Of a DNA stretch of 48,811 nucleotides, positions 1-8,227 are shown piece after piece. Position 1 is the first letter of the stretch; every line of letters starts with the position of its first letter. The stretch is from Mycobacterium sp. ACS4054 (GTDB taxonomy: Bacteria; Actinomycetota; Actinomycetes; Mycobacteriales; Mycobacteriaceae), in NCBI RefSeq assembly GCF_001667275.1, contig NZ_LZHV01000028.1, positions 1 to 48,811 of the forward strand, given 5' to 3'. The notes under the pieces are model-generated. The model was not told where the DNA came from and made no database searches. It worked only from the letters and a program-made list of their open reading frames with translations. The translations under genes and the position numbers were made by a program.

Positions 1-107
<107 letters not shown>

Positions 108-115
108 GCCGCGAC

Positions 116-721
116 TTACTTCTGGGTGACCTTCTTGGCGGACGCCTTCTTGGCCGGAGCCTTCTTGGCGGGCGCCTTCTTGGCGGGCGCCTTCTTGGCG
201 ACAGCCTTCTGGGCCTTCTTGGCCGACTCGTCGGTCTTCTTGGGCAGCTCGATACCGACCAGCTTGGCGGCGCGCTCGCCGACCGCGCGGGTCTGCGACG
301 CGACGGTGCCCAGGGCCTCCTGGGTCAGCTCGACGGCCTGGTCCACGTAGCCCTCGGCGCGCGCGGAGGCGTCCTCCAGGCCGGTCTGGCTGCGCAGCCG
401 CTGCAGGGCGGCCTCGCCCCGCTCGACCAGCTCGTTGTAGCGGTTGGTCGCCGCGTCCAGGTAGCCCTCGGCCGCCTTGCGCAGTTCGTCGCTGGTGAAC
501 CGCTCGCGCAGCTCGCCGATCTGCTCGGGCAGGTCCTCCTGCAGCTTGGTCAGGCGAGCGCGGCTCTCCTCCACCCGGGTGCGGGTGTCGGCGCGCGTCT
601 CTTCGGCGCGGTCACGCAGGTTCGCGATCAGCTCGTTGACCGTCGCCAGGGCCAGGTCGGCCGCGCCGAGGGCCGCGAGCAGCGGGGCCCGCAGATCTTC
701 GATGTTGGTGTTGTCCGCCAT
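116..721 (-). CDS. hbhA: heparin-binding hemagglutinin HbhA
   Basis: This 201-aa protein (about 199 in M. tuberculosis) is the surface adhesin that binds heparan sulphate on epithelial cells and takes part in extrapulmonary spread; it is also linked to intracellular lipid inclusions. The N-terminus ([20 protein letters not shown]) is typical. Residues about 60-150 are charged and heptad-like, fitting the family's coiled coil. The last 40 residues are the lysine/alanine/proline heparin-binding tail: three APAKK units, one ASAKK unit and the end VTQK. The ATG at 721 is preceded by AAAGGAAA at good spacing; the longer open frame upstream lacks family character. It is leftward, 141 bp downstream of the XRE regulator gene, the same neighbour as in M. 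tuberculosis (Rv0474-Rv0475). Confidence 0.97.
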   Translation of the reverse strand: MADNTNIEDLRAPLLAALGAADLALATVNELIANLRDRAEETRADTRTRVEESRARLTKLQEDLPEQIGELRERFTSDELRKAAEGYLDAATNRYNELVERGEAALQRLRSQTGLEDASARAEGYVDQAVELTQEALGTVASQTRAVGERAAKLVGIELPKKTDESAKKAQKAVAKKAPAKKAPAKKAPAKKASAKKVTQK

Positions 722-862
722 GGTGTTTCCTTTCGTTATAGGCGTTCTTGGGTGTCTGTTGTGAAAGCCGGGGCGAGCGGTTCTCCTCCGCTCGCGGGCG
801 CCGGATCCTCGCTTCTGGGTAACCCGGGTGGGCGGTGGGCTATACATCGCCCGGAACCGGCC

Positions 863-1291
863 TCACTCGTCGGCGATGGATTCGGGGGCACACTCCTCGT
901 TGCTCGGTTCGGTGGATTCGTTCTGTTGGGTGAACGACGTGTAGATGTCGAGCAGGATCTGCTTCTGGCGCTCGGTGATCGCGGTGTCGGTGATGATGGC
1001 GTCGCGCACCTGGCTCTTGTCGCTGGGCTCGAGGATCCCGGCCCGCACATAGAGCACCTCGGCGGAAACCCGCAAGGCCTTGGCGATTTGGCTGAGCACG
1101 TCGGCGGACGGTTTGCGCAGTCCCCGCTCCACCTGGCTCAGATACGGATTGCTCACCCCAGACTTCTCGGCGAGCTGGCGCACCGAGACCTGCGCTTGTT
1201 CGCGCTGGGTCCGGATGAAGCTACCGATGTCCGAGGCCATGTCGGAGGCGGCGTTGGACACCTTGGCGGAGAGCTTCTCCTCGGGTGCCAT
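863..1291 (-). CDS. XRE/Cro-family transcriptional regulator (Rv0474-like)
   Basis: A 142-aa DNA-binding protein. Residues about 25-80 form a helix-turn-helix of the Cro/CI type: the segment RQLAEKSGVSNPYLSQVERG is a classic recognition helix region. The acidic C-terminal third (ending EECAPESIADE) is probably for oligomerisation. The ATG at 1291 has AGGAG eight bases upstream. Position and length match Rv0474 (about 140 aa), which has been reported as a copper-responsive repressor; that function is recalled, not visible here. A perfect inverted repeat lies 47 bp upstream of the start and is the likely autoregulatory operator. The gene precedes hbhA on the same strand, so it may be co-transcribed with it. 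Confidence 0.93.
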   Translation of the reverse strand: MAPEEKLSAKVSNAASDMASDIGSFIRTQREQAQVSVRQLAEKSGVSNPYLSQVERGLRKPSADVLSQIAKALRVSAEVLYVRAGILEPSDKSQVRDAIITDTAITERQKQILLDIYTSFTQQNESTEPSNEECAPESIADE

Positions 1292-1337
1292 GGCGTGCTC
1301 CTGGTCGGACGGTCGATCTGACGGCCCTCAGACTACT

Positions 1338-1365
1338 ACAAGTGCTTGCTATTGCAAGCACTTGT
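1338..1365. promoter_or_regulatory. 12-bp perfect inverted repeat, probable XRE operator
   Basis: The arms ACAAGTGCTTGC (1338-1349) and GCAAGCACTTGT (1354-1365) are perfect reverse complements around a 4-nt spacer TATT. It lies in the 82-bp gap between the XRE gene start (1291) and the DUF445 gene stop (1374). Read leftward, a TTGCAA / TAGTCT pair with 16-nt spacing overlaps the right side of the palindrome, so binding would block the XRE promoter. The gap is noticeably AT-richer than its surroundings. A terminator is unlikely because no U-tract follows on either strand. Confidence 0.7.
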
Positions 1366-1373
1366 TAGCACTA

Positions 1374-2795
1374 CTAGAAAAACAGCTGCGCGACGGCGTA
1401 GATCACCAGGCCGGCGAGCGAGCCGACGACCGTGCCGTTGATCCGGATGAACTGCAGGTCACGGCCCACGTGGAGCTCGATGCGCCGGCTGGCCTCCTCG
1501 GCGTCCCAGCGCTCGATGGTGTCGGTGATGATCGCTGTGATCTCCACCCCATACTGGGAAACCAGGTGCTGGGCCGCCCGCACGATCCAGTTGTCCACCT
1601 TGTCGCGCAGGTCGGCGTCGTCGCGCAGCGACTCCCCGATGCGGACCACCGTGTCGGCGATGCGGGTGCGCAGCGTGCTGGACGGGTCGTCCACGCCCTC
1701 CAGCACCAGCCGTTTCAGCGTCTTCCACGCCGTCGCCGCCGCGTTGGCGATCTCGTCGCGCGCCATCAGCTGCTCTTTGATCGCGTCGGCGCGCGCGATG
1801 GTGTCCGCGTCGTGTTGCAGGTCGTCGGCGAATTCGAACAGGAACCGGGTCGCCGACCGGCGCAGCTCGTGATCGGGATTGCGGCGCACCTTGTCGGTGA
1901 AGTCCATCAGCTCGCGGTGGATGCGGTCGCCGACCAGGTGGTCGATGAAGCGCGGCGACCACGTCGGCGAATCCCGCTCGACCACCCGCTGGATCACCTC
2001 GCCGGCGTTCAGGGACCACTGGAAGGCGCGGTCGGCCAGCAACTGGATCAGCGCCTCCTGGCGGTTCTCGGCCAGCAGGGTCGCCAGCACCCGTCCGACC
2101 GGGGGCCCCCACTGCGGTTCGGCGATGCGGCGCACGATCATCCGGTCGATCACCTGCTGGACGTCGTCGTCGCGCAGCAGCTCCACCAACACGCGCAGCA
2201 CGGTGGCCGTCTCGCCGGCCACCCGCTGCGCGTGCGACGGCTCCGACAGCCACTTGCCGAGCCGTCCGGGCACCTGCGCGTCCCGCAGCTTGGTCTCCAC
2301 CACCGGCGGCGACAGGAAGTTCTCCCGCACGAAGGTTCCCAGCCCCTCCCCGAGCTGATCCTTCTTGCGCTTGATGATCGCGGTGTGCGGGATGGGGATG
2401 CCCAGCGGATGACGGAACAGCGCCGTCACCGCGAACCAGTCGGCCAGCGCGCCGACCATCCCGGCCTCCGAGGCGGCGCCCACGTAACCGACCCAGGCGC
2501 CCAGGTTGGCGTGGGCCTGGGCCCATCGGCAGGCCAGGAACAGGCCGGTGGCGCCGATCAGGAAGCTCAGCGCCACGGCCTTCATCCGGCGCAGCGCCAC
2601 CCGGCGCTCGGCGTCGGCCTGCGGGTCGGCACCGGCGAAGGACTCGGCGAACGACGCGTGCGGTCGCCCCGCAGCGGTCGACGGAATCAGTGCGTCCGGG
2701 CCCGCCACTCGGGGGGCCGGCGCTTCGCCTCGCGACGAGGCTCTGTGTACCACCCCACCATCATCTATCGAAGCGGCCGATTGATGCGACGACAC
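1374..2795 (-). CDS. DUF445 family membrane protein (Rv0473-like)
   Basis: The frame from the GTG at 2795 gives 473 aa; the H37Rv counterpart Rv0473 is about 456 aa, so the true start may be at a later codon in the variable first 45 residues. A hydrophobic segment (LSFLIGATGLFLACRW, about residues 75-90) is followed by the family signature region with ADWFAVTALFRHP. The long central part is helical and charged, and the last 20 residues (TVVGSLAGLVIYAVAQLFF) form a second membrane segment. This hairpin-like layout, with one segment near each end, is usual for DUF445. The function is unknown. The gene precedes the XRE regulator on the same strand with an 82-bp gap. Confidence 0.9.
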   Translation of the reverse strand: MSSHQSAASIDDGGVVHRASSRGEAPAPRVAGPDALIPSTAAGRPHASFAESFAGADPQADAERRVALRRMKAVALSFLIGATGLFLACRWAQAHANLGAWVGYVGAASEAGMVGALADWFAVTALFRHPLGIPIPHTAIIKRKKDQLGEGLGTFVRENFLSPPVVETKLRDAQVPGRLGKWLSEPSHAQRVAGETATVLRVLVELLRDDDVQQVIDRMIVRRIAEPQWGPPVGRVLATLLAENRQEALIQLLADRAFQWSLNAGEVIQRVVERDSPTWSPRFIDHLVGDRIHRELMDFTDKVRRNPDHELRRSATRFLFEFADDLQHDADTIARADAIKEQLMARDEIANAAATAWKTLKRLVLEGVDDPSSTLRTRIADTVVRIGESLRDDADLRDKVDNWIVRAAQHLVSQYGVEITAIITDTIERWDAEEASRRIELHVGRDLQFIRINGTVVGSLAGLVIYAVAQLFF

Positions 2796-2868
2796 TGCTC
2801 CCGGGCCCGCAGCGGCGCGCGGTCAGAGTTCGAAACAGGCCCGCACGCCGTAGTATCGAGGGCGTCTA

Positions 2869-3609
2869 GTGAATGGGATATCGGCGACAGTGGCAGAGCG
2901 AATGTTGGCTGTGGCGGCCAAGACGGATGGTCGCAAGCGGCGCTGGCACCAGCACAAGGTGGAGCGCCGCAACGAGTTGGTAGACGGCACGATCGACGCG
3001 ATCCGGCGCCTCGGCGGCACCATCAGCATGGACGACATCGCCGCGGAGATCGGCGTCTCGAAGACGGTGCTGTACCGCTACTTCGTCGACAAGAACGACC
3101 TGACCACCGCCGTGATGATGCGGTTCACGCAGACCACCCTGATCCCCAACATGGCCTCGGCGCTGACCTCCAACCTCGACGGCTTCGACCTGACCCGCGA
3201 GGTCATCCGCGTCTACGTCGAAACCGTCGCGAACGAACCCGAGCCCTACCGCTTCGTGATGTCGAACAGCTCGGCCAGCAAGAGCAAGGTGATCGCCGAC
3301 TCCGAGCGGATCATCGCCCGCATGCTCGCGGTGCTGATGCGCCGCCGGATGCAACAGGCGGGGATGGACACCGGCGGCGCGGAGCCGTGGGCGTACCTGA
3401 TCGTCGGCGGCGTTCAGCTGGCCACCCACTCGTGGATGTCCTACCCGCGCATGAGCCGCGACGAGCTGATCGACTACCTGACGATGCTGAGCTGGAACGC
3501 GCTGAAGGGCATCGTCGAGGTCGGTGGGTCGCTGGAGAAATTCCGCGAGGAGCCCCACCCGTCGCCGATCGTGCCGCCGCCGGGACACCAGGATTCGTCC
3601 CCGGCGTAG
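2869..3609 (+). CDS. TetR family transcriptional regulator (Rv0472c-like)
   Basis: A 246-aa regulator. Residues about 40-85 are the TetR helix-turn-helix, with GTISMDDIAAEIGVSKTVLY and the following RYF that is typical of helix 3 in this family. The C-terminal ligand domain is family-like but gives no clue to the ligand. The GTG at 2869 has GAGGG five bases upstream; an in-frame GTG at 2890 is the alternative. It lies divergently from the DUF445 gene with 73 bp between them and upstream of pcaA on the same strand, as Rv0472c does beside Rv0470c in M. tuberculosis. Autoregulation or control of the DUF445 gene is a plausible inference. Confidence 0.92.
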   Translation: MNGISATVAERMLAVAAKTDGRKRRWHQHKVERRNELVDGTIDAIRRLGGTISMDDIAAEIGVSKTVLYRYFVDKNDLTTAVMMRFTQTTLIPNMASALTSNLDGFDLTREVIRVYVETVANEPEPYRFVMSNSSASKSKVIADSERIIARMLAVLMRRRMQQAGMDTGGAEPWAYLIVGGVQLATHSWMSYPRMSRDELIDYLTMLSWNALKGIVEVGGSLEKFREEPHPSPIVPPPGHQDSSPA

Positions 3610-3803
3610 CCGGCCCACGGCGCGGCGCCGGGGTCGCTCTTTTTGTGCATTCGGGCGCTGTCGTGTGACGCTTTGCACCGCTAGCGAAGACGACTCGCAT
3701 CGCCGCGACGACTAGCATGCAGGGATGCACCGGGGGTGACGCAGGGTTGCGTCGTGCAGGCCGGCCATCCCGCCTCCGCATAAACGAAAGGCTTTATCTC
3801 GAC

Positions 3804-4667
3804 ATGTCCGTGCAGCTCACGCCGCATTTTGGAAACGTGCAAGCCCACTACGACTTGTCCGACGACTTTTTCCGGCTGTTCCTGGACCCCACCCAGACCT
3901 ACAGCTGCGCCTACTTCGAGCGGGACGACATGACGTTGGAAGAGGCGCAGCTCGCCAAGATCGACCTGGCGCTGGGCAAGCTGAAGCTCGAGCCCGGGAT
4001 GACGCTGCTGGACATCGGCTGCGGCTGGGGCGCGACCATGCGGCGGGCCATCGAGAAGTACGACGTGAACGTCGTGGGCCTGACGCTGTCGGAGAACCAG
4101 GCCGAGCACGTGCAGAAGTCGTTCGACGAGATGGACACCCCCCGCACGCGGCGGGTGCTGCTGGAGGGTTGGGAGAAATTCCACGAGCCCGTCGACCGCA
4201 TCGTGTCGATCGGCGCCTTCGAGCACTTCGGCCGCCAGCGCTACGGCCGCTTCTTCAAGATGGCCTACCAGGTGCTGCCGTCCGACGGAGTGATGTTGCT
4301 GCACACCATCGTTCGGCCCTCGTTCAAGGAGGCCCGGGCGCGCGGCATGACGCTGACCCACGAGATCGTGCACTTCTCGCAGTTCATCCTGACCGAGATC
4401 TTCCCGGGGGGCTGGCTGCCCACGCCGCAGACGGTCGGCGAGTACGCGGTGACGGCGGGCTTCGAGCTGACCCGGGTGCACTCGCTGCAGCTGCACTACG
4501 CGCGGACCCTGGAGACGTGGGCCACGGCCCTGCGGGCGAACCGCGAGGAGGCGATCGCCATCCAGTCGCAAGAGGTCTACGACCGGTACATGAAGTACCT
4601 GACCGGCTGCGCCAAGCTGTTCCGCCAGGGCTACACCGACGTTGACCAGTTCACGCTGGAAAAGTAG
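3804..4667 (+). CDS. pcaA: mycolic acid cyclopropane synthase PcaA
   Basis: A 287-aa S-adenosylmethionine-dependent methyltransferase, the same length as M. tuberculosis PcaA, which makes the proximal cyclopropane ring of alpha-mycolates. The start MSVQLTPHFGNVQAHYDLSD and the end GYTDVDQFTLEK are essentially the M. tuberculosis sequence. The SAM-binding motif DIGCGWG lies near residues 70-76, and the substrate-domain stretch with GWEKF and IGAFEHFG follows. Residues about 150-230 differ more. The ATG at 3804 matches the family start; AAAGG lies upstream at long spacing. A small hairpin (GACGCA / TGCGTC, 3738-3753) is in the presumed leader. The gene converges on fadB2 with only 30 bp between stops; umaA, which lies between them in H37Rv, is absent. 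Confidence 0.95.
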   Translation: MSVQLTPHFGNVQAHYDLSDDFFRLFLDPTQTYSCAYFERDDMTLEEAQLAKIDLALGKLKLEPGMTLLDIGCGWGATMRRAIEKYDVNVVGLTLSENQAEHVQKSFDEMDTPRTRRVLLEGWEKFHEPVDRIVSIGAFEHFGRQRYGRFFKMAYQVLPSDGVMLLHTIVRPSFKEARARGMTLTHEIVHFSQFILTEIFPGGWLPTPQTVGEYAVTAGFELTRVHSLQLHYARTLETWATALRANREEAIAIQSQEVYDRYMKYLTGCAKLFRQGYTDVDQFTLEK

Positions 4668-4697
4668 GCGCGCCAAGCGCTTTCGCGGCGCCCGCCC

Positions 4698-5561
4698 TCA
4701 GTACGTGTAGAAGCCCTGGCCGGTCTTCTTGCCCAGCCGGCCCGCCTCCACCATGCGCAGCAACAGCGGCGGCGGGCCGTACTGCGGCTCCTTGAATTCC
4801 TCGAACATCTTGTCCGCGATCAGTTTCAGGGTGTCCAGCCCGACCAGGTCGGACAGCCGCAGCGGACCCATCGGGTGCGACAGCCCGGCGACGACCGCCT
4901 TGTCGACGTCTTCGATGGTGGCGAAACCTGCCTCCACCATGCGGATGGCCGACAGCAGGTAGGGCACCAGCAGCGCGTTCACCACGAAGCCGGACCGGTC
5001 CGAGCAGCGCACCACCTGCTTGCCCAGCACCGCGCTCGCGAACTCCTCGGTGCGCGCCGCGGCGCCCTCGTCGGTGACCAACGTGCAGACCAACTCGACC
5101 AGCGGCAGCACCGGCACCGGGTTGAAGAAGTGCAGCCCGAGCACCCGCTGCGGGTTCTTGGTGGCCGCTGCGATCTTCATGATCGGAATGCTGGAGGTGT
5201 TGGACGCCAGCACGGCGTCGGGATCGGTGATGGCGCGGTCGAGTTCGGCGAAGATCTCCGCCTTGACGGCCTCGTCCTCGACGATGGCCTCGATCACCAG
5301 CTGGCGGTCGGCGAGGTCCTTCAGATCGGTGGTGAAGGTGAGCTTGCTCAGGGCGCGGTCGCGCTCCCGCTCGGTCACCTTGCCCGCGCTGACGCCGCGC
5401 TCCAGCGACTTCACGATGCGGTTGCGTCCGGCGGTGATCAGGGCCTCGGTGGTCTCGAACACCGTCACGTCGACACCGGCGCGGACCGAGACCTCGGCGA
5501 TGCCGGACCCCATCTGGCCGGCCCCGACCACCCCTACCCGCTGAATCGCTGCGTCGCTCAC
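4698..5561 (-). CDS. fadB2: 3-hydroxybutyryl-CoA dehydrogenase FadB2
   Basis: A 287-aa NAD(P)-dependent oxidoreductase that interconverts acetoacetyl-CoA and 3-hydroxybutyryl-CoA in fatty-acid and butanoate metabolism. The N-terminal Rossmann motif GVVGAGQMGSGIAE is followed by ASNTSSIPI and GLHFFNPVPVL, the latter holding the catalytic histidine of the family, and by the C-terminal dimerisation domain with GPLRLSDLVGLD. The GTG at 5561 (VSDAAIQRVG) matches the M. tuberculosis start and has AAAGAG about five bases upstream; an ATG two codons earlier has no room for a ribosome site. It follows icl1 on the same strand after 155 bp containing a strong hairpin, as in the M. tuberculosis icl1-fadB2 pair. 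Confidence 0.96.
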   Translation of the reverse strand: MSDAAIQRVGVVGAGQMGSGIAEVSVRAGVDVTVFETTEALITAGRNRIVKSLERGVSAGKVTERERDRALSKLTFTTDLKDLADRQLVIEAIVEDEAVKAEIFAELDRAITDPDAVLASNTSSIPIMKIAAATKNPQRVLGLHFFNPVPVLPLVELVCTLVTDEGAAARTEEFASAVLGKQVVRCSDRSGFVVNALLVPYLLSAIRMVEAGFATIEDVDKAVVAGLSHPMGPLRLSDLVGLDTLKLIADKMFEEFKEPQYGPPPLLLRMVEAGRLGKKTGQGFYTY

Positions 5562-5601
5562 TGTCATCTCTTTCGGTGTCGTATCGTCTTGCACCGCAAT
5601 A

Positions 5602-5630
5602 GGCCCCGCCCAGGTTCGCTGGGCGGGGCC
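5602..5630 (-). other. 12-bp perfect RNA hairpin between icl1 and fadB2
   Basis: GGCCCCGCCCAG (5602-5613) and CTGGGCGGGGCC (5619-5630) pair perfectly around a 5-nt loop. It sits 87 bp downstream of the icl1 stop and 41 bp upstream of the fadB2 start. No U-tract follows in the leftward direction, so it is either a U-less terminator, a partial terminator that lowers fadB2 read-through, or an mRNA 3'-end stabiliser. Confidence 0.6.
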
Positions 5631-5716
5631 AATGCTACTTCACGGTCAGCAGGCGCTGATTCGCACGATCTGGATCGCAGCGGTGCGATTTCGCGACTGC
5701 TCGGCTCCGCAGACGA

Positions 5717-7003
5717 TCAGTGAAACTGACCCTCTTCGGTGGAGCCGGTCAGCGCGGTCGTCGACGAAGTGGGGTCGACGGTGGTGGCGATGCGGTCGAA
5801 GTAACCCGCACCGACCTCGCGCTGGTGCTTGGTCGCGGTGTAACCGCGCTCCTCGGCGGCGAACTCGCGCTCCTGCAGCTCGACGTAGGCGGTCATCTGG
5901 TTGCGGGCGTAGCCGTAGGCCAGATCGAACATCGAGTAGTTCAGCGCGTGGAAGCCGGCCAGCGTGATGAACTGGAACTTGAATCCCATTGCGCCAAGCT
6001 CCTTCTGGAACTTCGCGATGGTGGAGTCATCCAGGTGCTTCTTCCAGTTGAACGACGGCGAGCAGTTGTAGGCCAGCATCTGGTCGGGGAACTCCGCCTT
6101 GACGCCCTCGGCGAACTTGGCGGCGAGTTCGAGGTCCGGCGTGCCGGTCTCCATCCAGATCAGGTCCGAGTACGGCGCGTAGGCCTTGGCGCGGGCGATG
6201 CAGGGCTCGAGGCCGTTCTTGACCCGGTAGAAGCCTTCCTTGGTCCGCTCACCGGTGATGAACGGCTGGTCACGCTCGTCGACGTCCGAGGTGATCAGCG
6301 TGGCCGCCTCGGCGTCGGTGCGGGCGATCACCACCGTCGGCACGCCGGCGACGTCGGCCGCCAGGCGGGCCGAGGTCAGCGTGCGGATGTGCTGCTGGGT
6401 CGGGATCAGCACCTTGCCACCGAGGTGACCACACTTCTTCTCCGAGGCGAGCTGGTCCTCCCAGTGCGAGCCCGCGACGCCCGCGGCGATCATCGCCTTC
6501 TGCAGCTCGTAGACGTTCAGCGCACCACCGAAGCCGGCCTCGCCGTCGGCGACGATCGGCGCCAGCCAGTTCTCCACCGAGGTGTCGCCCTCGACGCGGG
6601 CGATCTCGTCGGCGCGCAGCAGCGCGTTGTTGATCCGGCGGATGACCTGCGGCACCGAGTTGGCGGGGTACAGGCTCTGGTCGGGGTAGGTGTGGCCGGA
6701 CAGGTTGGCGTCACCGGCGACCTGCCAACCCGACAGGTAGATGGCCTTCAGGCCGGCCCGCACCTGCTGGACGGCCATGTTGCCGGTCAGCGCTCCGAGG
6801 GCGTTGATGTACTCCAGGTCGTGCAGCTGCTCCCAGAGCACCTCGGCGCCGCGGCGGGCCAGCGTGTGCTCCTCGACCACGCTGCCCTGCAGGGCGACGA
6901 CGTCCTTGGCGGTGTAGGTGCGGTTGACGTCCTTCCAGCGGGGGTTGGTGTCCCAGTCCTTCTGGATCTCTTCGGCGCTCTTGGGGGTGCCAACGGCAGA
7001 CAT
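5717..7003 (-). CDS. icl1: isocitrate lyase Icl1
   Basis: At 428 aa, exactly the M. tuberculosis Icl1 length, this enzyme cleaves isocitrate to succinate and glyoxylate, the first step of the glyoxylate shunt, and also has methylisocitrate lyase activity in mycobacteria. The catalytic KKCGHLGGK loop is present near residue 190, as are the magnesium-site segments [10 protein letters not shown] and IARTDAEAA. The C-terminal lid ends [10 protein letters not shown], as in M. tuberculosis. The ATG at 7003 ([12 protein letters not shown]) has GAAGGAG about nine bases upstream. It is transcribed leftward from a 267-bp intergenic region with a candidate RamB site, and fadB2 follows. Induction on fatty acids or acetate is expected from family knowledge. 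Confidence 0.98.
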   Translation of the reverse strand: MSAVGTPKSAEEIQKDWDTNPRWKDVNRTYTAKDVVALQGSVVEEHTLARRGAEVLWEQLHDLEYINALGALTGNMAVQQVRAGLKAIYLSGWQVAGDANLSGHTYPDQSLYPANSVPQVIRRINNALLRADEIARVEGDTSVENWLAPIVADGEAGFGGALNVYELQKAMIAAGVAGSHWEDQLASEKKCGHLGGKVLIPTQQHIRTLTSARLAADVAGVPTVVIARTDAEAATLITSDVDERDQPFITGERTKEGFYRVKNGLEPCIARAKAYAPYSDLIWMETGTPDLELAAKFAEGVKAEFPDQMLAYNCSPSFNWKKHLDDSTIAKFQKELGAMGFKFQFITLAGFHALNYSMFDLAYGYARNQMTAYVELQEREFAAEERGYTATKHQREVGAGYFDRIATTVDPTSSTTALTGSTEEGQFH

Positions 7004-7163
7004 TGGGCATGCTCCTTCAACGATCTTCACTACTGGTTAGGTGAACGCTTCACCGGCGGTAGCTAGCGGCTCAACTTCGCTGGTGTGCTAACTCGACGAT
7101 GGCACAGCTGTTGACGCAGGTCCAGCCGTTTCATTTGCCAATTTCGGCAACGACTCCGCGGGA

Positions 7164-7185
7164 TTTAGCAAATCTTGCAAAGATG
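7164..7185. promoter_or_regulatory. candidate RamB-binding site upstream of icl1
   Basis: In the 267-bp region between icl1 and the thioesterase gene, TTTAGCAAATCTTGCAAAGA contains two GCAAA half-sites nine bases apart and lies about 160 bp upstream of the icl1 start. It resembles the AAAGTTTGCAAAG-type motif of actinobacterial RamB, whose gene is 1 kb away in this window. M. tuberculosis RamB is known to bind the icl1 promoter. A further AT-rich TTTGCCAATTTCGGCAA stretch lies just to its left. The assignment rests on similarity of pattern only. Confidence 0.45.
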
Positions 7186-7270
7186 AACGGGAACTGAACC
7201 GTTTCAGAAACTACCGGCCGGTAACCAGAATTCGCAGGTCAGCCGGGAAATTAACGGGACGCTTGTCCGG

Positions 7271-8065
7271 TTAGCGGGAGAAGAGCGCGGCGACGGCTTT
7301 CGTCTCGTCGCCGACCGCGTATGTGAGCGTTGTAACAGTGCGATCGGCCAGGTTGGGACCGAACTGATCGGTCGAACCGGGCGGGTGCACGTGCGAAATG
7401 ATCTCCAGCTTGTCGCCGAGGGCCACCGGCGCCTCGTGCTCGATGGTGATCCGCAGGGGAAGCTGCATCAGCTCCAGATGAGAGGCCAGGTAGTCCTCGA
7501 TCACGCTCCAATACACCGAGTTGTTCATGTGGTCGAACAGGTCGATGTCGGTGACCCGGACCGGAAACTCGTGGATCTCCGAGGCGTCGTCCCGGCTGCC
7601 CGGCTTCAGGTAGCCCTTCCAGCGCAGCCGGTCGATCGACGTGGTCTTGTGCAGGCCGGCGAGGAAGTCGTCGGAGATGCGCGACGGCATCTGGGTCTCG
7701 CGGTTGATGTTGATCCAGAAGGCCTCGGACTCGATCAGGCCGCCCTTGCGCCCGTCGACGCGAACCCGCATCTCACACCAGCGGTTCGAGGTGCCCGAAC
7801 ACCACCGGCGGCACCGCAGCATGTCCTGGAATTCGATCGGGCGGATCAGGTCGAGCATGGTGCGGCGGACGATCCAGAGCGGGTGTGTCTCCTCGAAGCC
7901 CATCTCGCGCAGCTGATCCTGCCCGATGTCCTGGATGTGCCGGCACGCCGCGTCCAGCCGCAACCGGCCGGTGCGGTCGATGTCGGCGACCCGCAGCGGC
8001 CATTCGCGGTCGAACACGTCGGGGTGCCCGTCGGGAACCGGCATCATTTCTTTGTCCAGGCTCAC
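7271..8065 (-). CDS. acyl-ACP thioesterase-like protein (Rv0466-like)
   Basis: A 264-aa double-hotdog protein of the FatA/acyl-ACP thioesterase family. The first hotdog covers residues about 15-140 (WPLRVADIDRTGRLRLDAA and WIVRRTMLDL); the second begins about 165 with the catalytic-type VTDIDLFDHMNNSVYWS. It presumably hydrolyses acyl thioesters, but the chain length and carrier cannot be read. The GTG at 8065 gives the same length as Rv0466 and has GGGGAGC upstream. It lies between icl1 and ramB, divergent from ramB over 162 bp, the same arrangement as in M. tuberculosis. Confidence 0.92.
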   Translation of the reverse strand: MSLDKEMMPVPDGHPDVFDREWPLRVADIDRTGRLRLDAACRHIQDIGQDQLREMGFEETHPLWIVRRTMLDLIRPIEFQDMLRCRRWCSGTSNRWCEMRVRVDGRKGGLIESEAFWININRETQMPSRISDDFLAGLHKTTSIDRLRWKGYLKPGSRDDASEIHEFPVRVTDIDLFDHMNNSVYWSVIEDYLASHLELMQLPLRITIEHEAPVALGDKLEIISHVHPPGSTDQFGPNLADRTVTTLTYAVGDETKAVAALFSR

Positions 8066-8214
8066 GGCTTCGCTCCCCGTTTCCTCCTCGTGGGCACCCC
8101 AGGCCAGTCCTGGGGCCTCCGCAGCGAATCATGCCAACCACCTGGGTCAAAAACCAATTGCGACGCGAACGCCGCCCCATGCGAACTCTGCCAACGTCCG
8201 CTTAGCAACCCCGG

Positions 8215-8220
8215 TACCCT
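8215..8220 (+). promoter_or_regulatory. -10 element giving a leaderless ramB transcript
   Basis: TACCCT fits the mycobacterial TANNNT -10 consensus and ends 7 nt before the ramB GTG at 8228. Transcription would start at or one base before the start codon. No Shine-Dalgarno-like sequence is present before this GTG, which agrees with leaderless translation. Confidence 0.65.
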
Positions 8221-8227
8221 GGGCAAA

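Noticed and set aside
116..240. Lysine-codon repeats of the hbhA tail as a nucleotide tandem repeat element
   Set aside because: The repeat is explained by the conserved APAKK protein tail of HbhA.
1080..3668. 862-codon plus-strand frame antisense to the XRE and DUF445 genes
   Set aside because: It runs opposite two well-supported genes, is rich in Arg/Gly/His shadow composition and has no domain; its tail runs out of frame over the TetR gene.
3738..3753. GACGCA/TGCGTC hairpin upstream of pcaA as a riboswitch
   Set aside because: A single 6-bp stem without conserved context is too weak to support more than a simple leader hairpin.
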